A DNA stretch of 9,476 nucleotides, from positions 1 to 9,476 of the forward strand of contig JARGNS010000107.1 of assembly GCA_029213105.1 (NCBI GenBank), in the 5' to 3' direction. The notes below the pieces were generated by a model that saw nothing but the letters and a program-made list of their open reading frames with translations, made no database searches and was not told the origin of the DNA. Shown here piece after piece: positions 5,331-9,476 of the stretch. The position numbers and the translations under genes are program-made. This stretch comes from Planctomycetota bacterium (lineage in GTDB: Bacteria > Planctomycetota > PLA2 > JAEUHO01). Position 1 is the stretch's first letter; every line of letters starts with the position of its first letter.

Positions 5331-6234
5331 GAAGTCCAGCGGCCTGACCCGCCGGCGCATGGTCAAGGGCCTCGGCGCCACCCTGGGCGCTGCCGCCTTC
5401 GGCGCCGCGCTCTCCCCCCTCTTCCGCAGTAGCGGCATGAATGCCGCCGAGCTCATGCAGCGGCACTACAAGGAGCTGACGCCTGCGGACAAGCAGGCCG
5501 TCATCGAGCGACTCCAGGCCGAGGCCAAGGAGGCGTTCGGCGTCAGCATCTCGATCCAGGACCCGCGCCCGACGCCCCAGACCAAGTTCGTCTACGCGAT
5601 CAACCTGAGCGTGTGCAACGGCAGCGGCAAGTGCGTCGAGGCCTGCCACAAGGAGAACAACCACGACCGCGAAACGAAGCAGTCCTACATCCGCGTCCTG
5701 GAGATGCCCAAGGGCACCATGGACATGGAGCAGGGCAACACCACCTACAACCACACGGTTCCCTCGCCGGACAAGTTCTACATGCCGGTGCAGTGCCAGC
5801 AGTGCGACGAGCCGCCGTGCGTGGACGTCTGCCCCGTACAGGCCACGTGGAAGGAGAAGGACGGCATCGTCGTCGTGGACTACAACTGGTGCATCGGCTG
5901 CCGCTACTGCATGGCCGCCTGCCCGTACCACGCACGCCGCTTCAACTGGAAGAAGCCGTACCTCCCCGCCGAGGAAATCAACCCCAACCAGGGCTACCTG
6001 AGCAACCGGGTCCGTCCCCAGGGCGTGGTCGAGAAGTGCCACTTCTGCCTGCACCGCACGCGTGAGGGCCGCCTGCCCGCATGCCTCGAGGCCTGCCCCA
6101 CCGGCGCCCGCGTGTTCGGCAACATCCTCGATCCGAAGTCGAACATCCGCTGGGTGCTCGAGAACAAGCGTGTCTACGTCCTCAAGGAAGAGCTCGGGAC
6201 CAAGCCCAGCTTCTTCTACTTCTTCGACAAGTGA
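5323..6234 (+). CDS. Tat-exported four-cluster ferredoxin subunit (NrfC/DsrO-like)
   Basis: This 303-residue protein is the Fe-S wire of a membrane-bound quinol oxidoreductase. The ATG at 5323 lies inside the end of the cytochrome gene and gives a Tat signal at once (LTRRRMVKG, residues 8-16, then an Ala/Gly-rich core). This places the subunit in the periplasm, as for NrfC and DsrO. Four Cys groups follow: CNGSGKCVEAC (98-108), CQQCDEPPCVDVCP (158-171), CIGCRYCMAACP (190-201), and CHFC with CLEACP (239-259). The last three are complete. In the first, the usual second Cys of CxxCxxCxxxC is Ser101. The context, Tat export and next-gene partner fit DsrO best; NrfC, PsrB and ActB-type subunits are close relatives. 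The cluster count of four, or three plus a modified one, is inferred from the motifs. Confidence 0.92.
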   Translation: MTEKSSGLTRRRMVKGLGATLGAAAFGAALSPLFRSSGMNAAELMQRHYKELTPADKQAVIERLQAEAKEAFGVSISIQDPRPTPQTKFVYAINLSVCNGSGKCVEACHKENNHDRETKQSYIRVLEMPKGTMDMEQGNTTYNHTVPSPDKFYMPVQCQQCDEPPCVDVCPVQATWKEKDGIVVVDYNWCIGCRYCMAACPYHARRFNWKKPYLPAEEINPNQGYLSNRVRPQGVVEKCHFCLHRTREGRLPACLEACPTGARVFGNILDPKSNIRWVLENKRVYVLKEELGTKPSFFYFFDK

Positions 6235-6239
6235 GCGCC

Positions 6240-7517
6240 ATGGAACAGGCACCGTCCGACGTCCAGTCCCCCTCGACCCACCGGGTGAGCTACCCCCGCT
6301 TCCTCATGCGGGCGATCAGCGCCGCCACCGATGGCTCGTTCCTCTTCTACGCCTGGATGACCGGCCTCACGGCCGTCTTCCTCGTGGGAGTGAATGCGTG
6401 GGCCCATCAGGCCTCGAGCGGGATGATCAACACCCACATGACGGACCACGTCAGTTGGGGCCTCTACATCGCGAACTTCACGTTCATGGTCGGCGTCGCC
6501 GCCGGTGGCGTGATGATGGTGATTCCGGCCTACCTGTACAAGGACCGGAAGATGCAGGACGTCGTGATCATCGGCGAACTGCTCGCCATCGCGGCCATCG
6601 TGTCCTGCCTGTTGTTCGTCATCGCCGACCTCGGCCGCCCAGACCGGTTCTGGCACATGTTCCCGGGCATCGGGCGCTTCAACTTCCCGATGTCGATGCT
6701 CACGTGGGATGTGCTCGTCCTCAACGGCTACCTCATCATCAACCTGCACGTGGTCGGCTACCTGCTCTACATGCGCTTCCTCGGCCGCAAGCCGAATCCG
6801 CGCTGGTACAAGCCGTTCATCCTGCTCTCGATCGTCTGGGCGGTGAGCATCCACACGGTCACGGCCTTCCTCTACCAGGGGCTTGGTGGCCGCCCCTTCT
6901 GGAACTCCGCGCTGCTCGCGCCCCGATTCCTCGCCTCGGCATTCGTGTCGGGCCCTGCGTTCATCATCCTCACCATGATCGTCCTGCGCCGCTTCGGCGG
7001 CTCCCGCATGTCAGACCAGCCCATGAACACGCTCGTGAAGATCGTGCGTGTCACGATCCTCATCAACCTGCTGATGGTGATCTCCGAGCTGTTCACGGAG
7101 TTCTACGCGGGCGGCGCCCACACGAGCTCGGCACGCTACCTCTTCTTCGGGCATGGCGAGGCCAACGCACTCGTCCCGTGGATCTGGTCCGCGATCGTCT
7201 TCAACATCGTCGCCGCCGTCCTTTTCATGAAGCCCGACCTGGTCAAGCACACGAAGCTGCTGGTCACGGCCTGCACCCTGGCCTTCGCCGGCGCCTGGAT
7301 CGAGAAGGGCATGGGCCTGATCGTCCCCGGGTTCATCCCGAGTACGCTGCACGAGTATGTCGAGTACCTCCCCAGCCATCTGGAGTGGCGCGTCGCGGCA
7401 GGCGTCGTGGCCTTCGGCCTGCTCGTCTATTCCGCCTCGCTCAAGGTGGCGATTCCGATCTTCCGTGGTGACATGCGCTTCGAACAAGCGCCCCCGAAAG
7501 AGACCGCGGAGAAGTGA
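6240..7517 (+). CDS. NrfD/DsrP-type quinol-interacting membrane subunit
   Basis: A 425-residue integral membrane protein that anchors the ferredoxin subunit and exchanges electrons with the quinone pool. About ten hydrophobic segments can be counted, including VSWGLYIANFTFMVGVAAG, VVIIGELLAIAAIVSCLLFV, MLTWDVLVLNGYLIINLHVV, FILLSIVWAVSIHTVTAFLY and VAAGVVAFGLLVYSASLKVA. Ten helices point to the DsrP/ActC branch rather than eight-helix PsrC. Landmarks typical of the family are ADLGRPDRFWHM between helices 3 and 4, and HTVTAFLYQGLGGRPFW followed by LAPRFLASAF between helices 5 and 6. The protein carries no cofactor motif of its own. The ATG at 6240 is 5 bases after the ferredoxin stop; a GTG at 6231 in frame would overlap that stop as GTGA, and neither has a strong ribosome site. 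In DsrMKJOP the DsrP subunit is preceded by cytochrome DsrJ and ferredoxin DsrO, the same order as here. Function with nitrate reductase is inferred from proximity. Confidence 0.92.
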   Translation: MEQAPSDVQSPSTHRVSYPRFLMRAISAATDGSFLFYAWMTGLTAVFLVGVNAWAHQASSGMINTHMTDHVSWGLYIANFTFMVGVAAGGVMMVIPAYLYKDRKMQDVVIIGELLAIAAIVSCLLFVIADLGRPDRFWHMFPGIGRFNFPMSMLTWDVLVLNGYLIINLHVVGYLLYMRFLGRKPNPRWYKPFILLSIVWAVSIHTVTAFLYQGLGGRPFWNSALLAPRFLASAFVSGPAFIILTMIVLRRFGGSRMSDQPMNTLVKIVRVTILINLLMVISELFTEFYAGGAHTSSARYLFFGHGEANALVPWIWSAIVFNIVAAVLFMKPDLVKHTKLLVTACTLAFAGAWIEKGMGLIVPGFIPSTLHEYVEYLPSHLEWRVAAGVVAFGLLVYSASLKVAIPIFRGDMRFEQAPPKETAEK

Positions 7518-7933
7518 TGCACGGGAAAGCCACTGAGACCGCAATCGCTGCCATGGGCTTCCTGGCTGAGCACTACGACGGCGGCGAGACCAAGTACTCC
7601 GCCGCAGAGATGGCCAAGGCCCGCAACCTGCAAGGCCCGTTCGTCTCGAAGGTCCTGACGGAGCTGGCGCGTGCGGGCCTGGTCATCGGGGTCCGTGGCC
7701 CCGGAGGCGGTTTCACCCTCGCCCGCCCCCCGGAGAGCATTCGCCTCCACGAGGTATCCGACCTGTTCGAACGTGCCTCCGGCGACGCCTGCCCCTTCGG
7801 CGGCGGCATCTGCGGCGTCGGAGAGAAGTGCCCCCTGCACGACAAGTTCGCGAGAGTGCGGGCCGCCTCCGAGAAGATCCTTCACGAAACGACCTTCGGC
7901 GTGTTCCGAAGGAAGCGGAGCAACAAGAGATGA
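7517..7933 (+). CDS. Rrf2-family regulator with three Cys (NsrR/IscR-like)
   Basis: A 138-residue winged-helix repressor or activator. The N-terminal half is the DNA-binding domain, with a recognition helix region (GPFVSKVLTELARAGLV, 40-56) and the diagnostic Rrf2 wing RGPGGGFTLAR (60-70). After the dimerisation helix come Cys92, Cys99 and Cys105 (Cys-x6-Cys-x5-Cys), the place where NsrR, IscR and RirA hold an Fe-S cluster. In NsrR the cluster senses NO; in IscR it reports cluster supply. A sensor of NO or redox state would suit a nitrate-reduction locus, since NapA makes nitrite. The ATG at 7517 shares its A with the NrfD-type stop (TGATG); a GTG directly before it is also in frame. Lying inside the operon, it may control that operon and nap through the palindrome in the divergent spacer. 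Which signal it senses cannot be told from sequence. Confidence 0.9.
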   Translation: MHGKATETAIAAMGFLAEHYDGGETKYSAAEMAKARNLQGPFVSKVLTELARAGLVIGVRGPGGGFTLARPPESIRLHEVSDLFERASGDACPFGGGICGVGEKCPLHDKFARVRAASEKILHETTFGVFRRKRSNKR

Positions 7934-9405
7934 TGCGTACGATCCTGACAGTGCTGCTAATGGCGGCAGTGTTCTTCATGGTGTCCACCACCACGTGGGC
8001 CCAGGACGACAAGGGCTGCGAAGCCCCGAAGTGTGAGTGCATCGACTGCCCGGACTACCCGTGTTGCGAGTGCCGCAAGGCCAAGCCGGATCCGTGCCCG
8101 GCGAAGTACAACAACCGCCGCTTCCTCGAGAACTGGCGTCCGTGCCTCTGCGTACCCAAGTGCGACCGCGGGGACTGGTCGGACTGGTACAAGGCCTACC
8201 CGCTCACGCGCAACAAGTCGATCTGGGTCGACGTCGGCGGCCAGGTCCGCGCGCGCTGGGAGTCCTTCGGCAACATCGGCTTCGGCGCACCCGCCGACCC
8301 GCATGACACCTGGATGCTGTTTCGTGCACGCGCGCATGCCGACGTCCACTTCGGCAACCACTTCCGCCTCTTTGCCGAAGGCATCTACGCCAACCAGTGG
8401 GAGAACCGCGAACTGGGGCCGCGCCCGGTCGATCGCAACCTGGGTGACCTCCTCAACCTCTTCGTCGAGGGCAAGGTCGACGGCGGTTTCGGCGAGGGCG
8501 GCCTCTGGGTCGGACGCCGTGAACTGCAGACGGCCAAGCAGCGCTTGGTCTCGCCGCTGGATTGGTCCAACACGCGCCGCACGTTCCAGGGCATCGGCGG
8601 CTGGTGGTCCAAGGGCTTCCACAAGGTTGACGCCTGGGTGACGAACCCGGTGGTCATCGACCACGACGACTGGGACGACGTCAACGAAGACGTGGCCTTC
8701 TGGGGTGCGGAGTACACCAACTCGACGCGCACCTGCATGACCTGGGGGGCGTACCTCTACGGCCTCAACAACGACACCGCGCGCGACGAGAATCGCTACA
8801 CCGTGGGCGCCCGCGTGGACGGCAAGATCCCGAACACGCGCTTCGACTACGACACGGAGGCGGCCTACCAGTTTGGTGATCAGGCGGGCAACGACGTCTC
8901 GGCCTGGATGTTCTCCGGCACGTTCGGCTGGAAGCCCTGCACCGCCTGCGGCGATCCCCGCCTGGGCGTCGGCTTCGACTACGCGTCGGGTGACAGCGAC
9001 CCCACCGACGGGACCGTCGGCACGTTCAATCAGCTGTTCCCGCTGGCCCACAAGTACCTGGGCCACGCCGACATCCTGGCGCGCCAGAACCTCGTCGCCG
9101 CGCGCGTCGAGGGCTCGTACAAGCTCTTCGACAAGCTCACCTTCAAGGGCTGGTTCCACGCCTTCTGGCGGGCCGACACGAACGATGCGGCCTACGGCGT
9201 CACGGGCGGCGTGCTCCGTCCGGCCGGCGGCAACTCCGACAGCGAGCTCGGCACCGAGCTCGACCTGATGCTGGCCTACAAGATCGACCGTCACTGGACG
9301 GCGTTCGTCGAGTGGGCGCACTTCTTCACCGGGTCGTTCATCGACAACACGGGCGCCCACAAGGATGTGGACGTCTGGTACCTGAGCATCCAGGGGACGT
9401 TCTAG
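7930..9405 (+). CDS. Outer-membrane porin, alginate-export type, with Cys-rich N-terminus
   Basis: A 491-residue predicted beta-barrel. Residues 1-24 are a signal peptide ending TTTWA before QDDKG. After the N-terminal domain the sequence shows alternating amphipathic strands rich in Trp, Tyr, Phe, Gly and Asp (for example GQVRARWESFGNIGFG, HFRLFAEGIY, WTAFVEWAHFF). It has the GRRELQTAKQRL region and FDYASGDSDPTDG, both typical of the alginate-export/AlgE-like porin family. It ends in GTF, the terminal Phe expected for barrel insertion. Residues 30-78 hold 11 Cys (patterns CEC, CC, CxC, CLC) without any heme motif, unusual for this family; two more Cys form CTAC near residue 340. The ATG at 7930 overlaps the Rrf2 stop as ATGA, with CGGAG upstream; an adjacent ATG at 7933 is equally possible. 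It is the last gene of the operon. Substrate is unknown; nitrate or nitrite passage is a guess from context, and alginate export is unlikely. Confidence 0.88.
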   Translation: MMRTILTVLLMAAVFFMVSTTTWAQDDKGCEAPKCECIDCPDYPCCECRKAKPDPCPAKYNNRRFLENWRPCLCVPKCDRGDWSDWYKAYPLTRNKSIWVDVGGQVRARWESFGNIGFGAPADPHDTWMLFRARAHADVHFGNHFRLFAEGIYANQWENRELGPRPVDRNLGDLLNLFVEGKVDGGFGEGGLWVGRRELQTAKQRLVSPLDWSNTRRTFQGIGGWWSKGFHKVDAWVTNPVVIDHDDWDDVNEDVAFWGAEYTNSTRTCMTWGAYLYGLNNDTARDENRYTVGARVDGKIPNTRFDYDTEAAYQFGDQAGNDVSAWMFSGTFGWKPCTACGDPRLGVGFDYASGDSDPTDGTVGTFNQLFPLAHKYLGHADILARQNLVAARVEGSYKLFDKLTFKGWFHAFWRADTNDAAYGVTGGVLRPAGGNSDSELGTELDLMLAYKIDRHWTAFVEWAHFFTGSFIDNTGAHKDVDVWYLSIQGTF

Positions 9406-9441
9406 CCCTTGTCGCAGCCCCACGACCACTCGGACTCCACG

Positions 9442-9476
9442 ACGCGGCCCTCTTCGGAGGGCCGCGTTGCTTCCTT
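9442..9476 (+). terminator. Intrinsic terminator with UUCG tetraloop
   Basis: ACGCGGCCCTC (9442-9452) and GAGGGCCGCGT (9457-9467) are exact reverse complements around TTCG, giving an 11-bp GC-rich stem with the especially stable C(UUCG)G loop. The T-rich TTGCTTCCTT follows. It lies 37 bases after the porin stop and closes the five-gene plus-strand operon. Confidence 0.9.

Noticed and set aside
4155..5456. 433-codon minus-strand frame spanning the divergent spacer
   Set aside because: It crosses napD in another frame, runs through the spacer and covers the tetraheme lipoprotein antisense. Its translation is Arg/Ala/Gly-rich and motif-free.
5614..5646. Frameshift or heme-type reading of CNGSGKCVEAC
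   Set aside because: Reading frame, length and flanking family residues are intact on both sides, so this is a substitution within an Fe-S motif. CVEACH has three residues between its Cys, so it is not a CxxCH heme site.
5278..6252. 324-codon minus-strand frame antisense to the ferredoxin gene
   Set aside because: The plus strand here encodes four clear Fe-S motif groups and a Tat signal; the antisense product is a Val/Ala/Asp-rich shadow.
7957..9429. 490-codon minus-strand frame antisense to the porin
   Set aside because: The plus strand has a signal peptide, barrel-like strands and a terminal Phe; the antisense product is a Val/Arg/Ala-rich artefact of codon bias.
1..9476. CRISPR array, tRNA, rRNA, insertion sequence or phage integration signs
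   Set aside because: No regularly spaced repeats, cloverleaf-like segments, rRNA-like stretches, transposase motifs or flanking direct repeats were seen on either strand.

Overview
This window is GC-rich (roughly two thirds G+C by eye) and gene-dense. It comes from a diderm bacterium: it encodes two lipoproteins with lipoboxes, two Tat-exported metalloproteins, several periplasmic c-type cytochromes and an outer-membrane barrel ending in Phe. The mix of periplasmic nitrate reductase, a Dsr/Nrf-type quinol module and an alginate-export-type porin recalls Planctomycetota or a similar environmental lineage. That placement is an impression from gene content, not a measured result.

Layout. Bases 1-343 hold the first part of an unrecognised minus-strand gene that runs off the left edge. 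After a short divergent spacer, a 57-residue, extremely Cys-rich lipoprotein is encoded on the plus strand (507-680). It is followed by a hairpin and tandem-repeat block (691-752) that separates it from a convergent minus-strand operon. Read in its own direction, that operon is napD (4524-4255), napA (4255-1874), a membrane-anchored tetraheme cytochrome made of two NapB-like diheme modules (1869-1051), and a 104-residue protein of unknown function (1054-740). Three of these genes overlap by 1-4 bases and the fourth is 4 bases away.

A 155-bp divergent spacer (4525-4679) has an AT-rich core with an imperfect palindrome and a candidate sigma70 promoter. It separates the nap operon from a plus-strand operon: tetraheme cytochrome lipoprotein (4680-5330), Tat-exported four-cluster ferredoxin (5323-6234), NrfD/DsrP-type ten-helix membrane protein (6240-7517), Rrf2-family regulator with three Cys (7517-7933), and an alginate-export-type porin with a Cys-rich N-terminus (7930-9405). 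This operon ends in a strong UUCG-loop terminator (9442-9476).

How they fit together (inference). NapA reduces nitrate to nitrite in the periplasm, with NapD as its maturation chaperone and the NapB-like cytochrome as electron donor. No NapC, NapG or NapH is present in the window. The plus-strand cytochrome-ferredoxin-NrfD trio has the same gene order as dsrJ-dsrO-dsrP and is the obvious candidate to oxidise quinol and feed NapA. The Rrf2 protein, probably an Fe-S redox or NO sensor, could control both operons through the shared spacer. The porin could pass nitrate, nitrite or another solute across the outer membrane.
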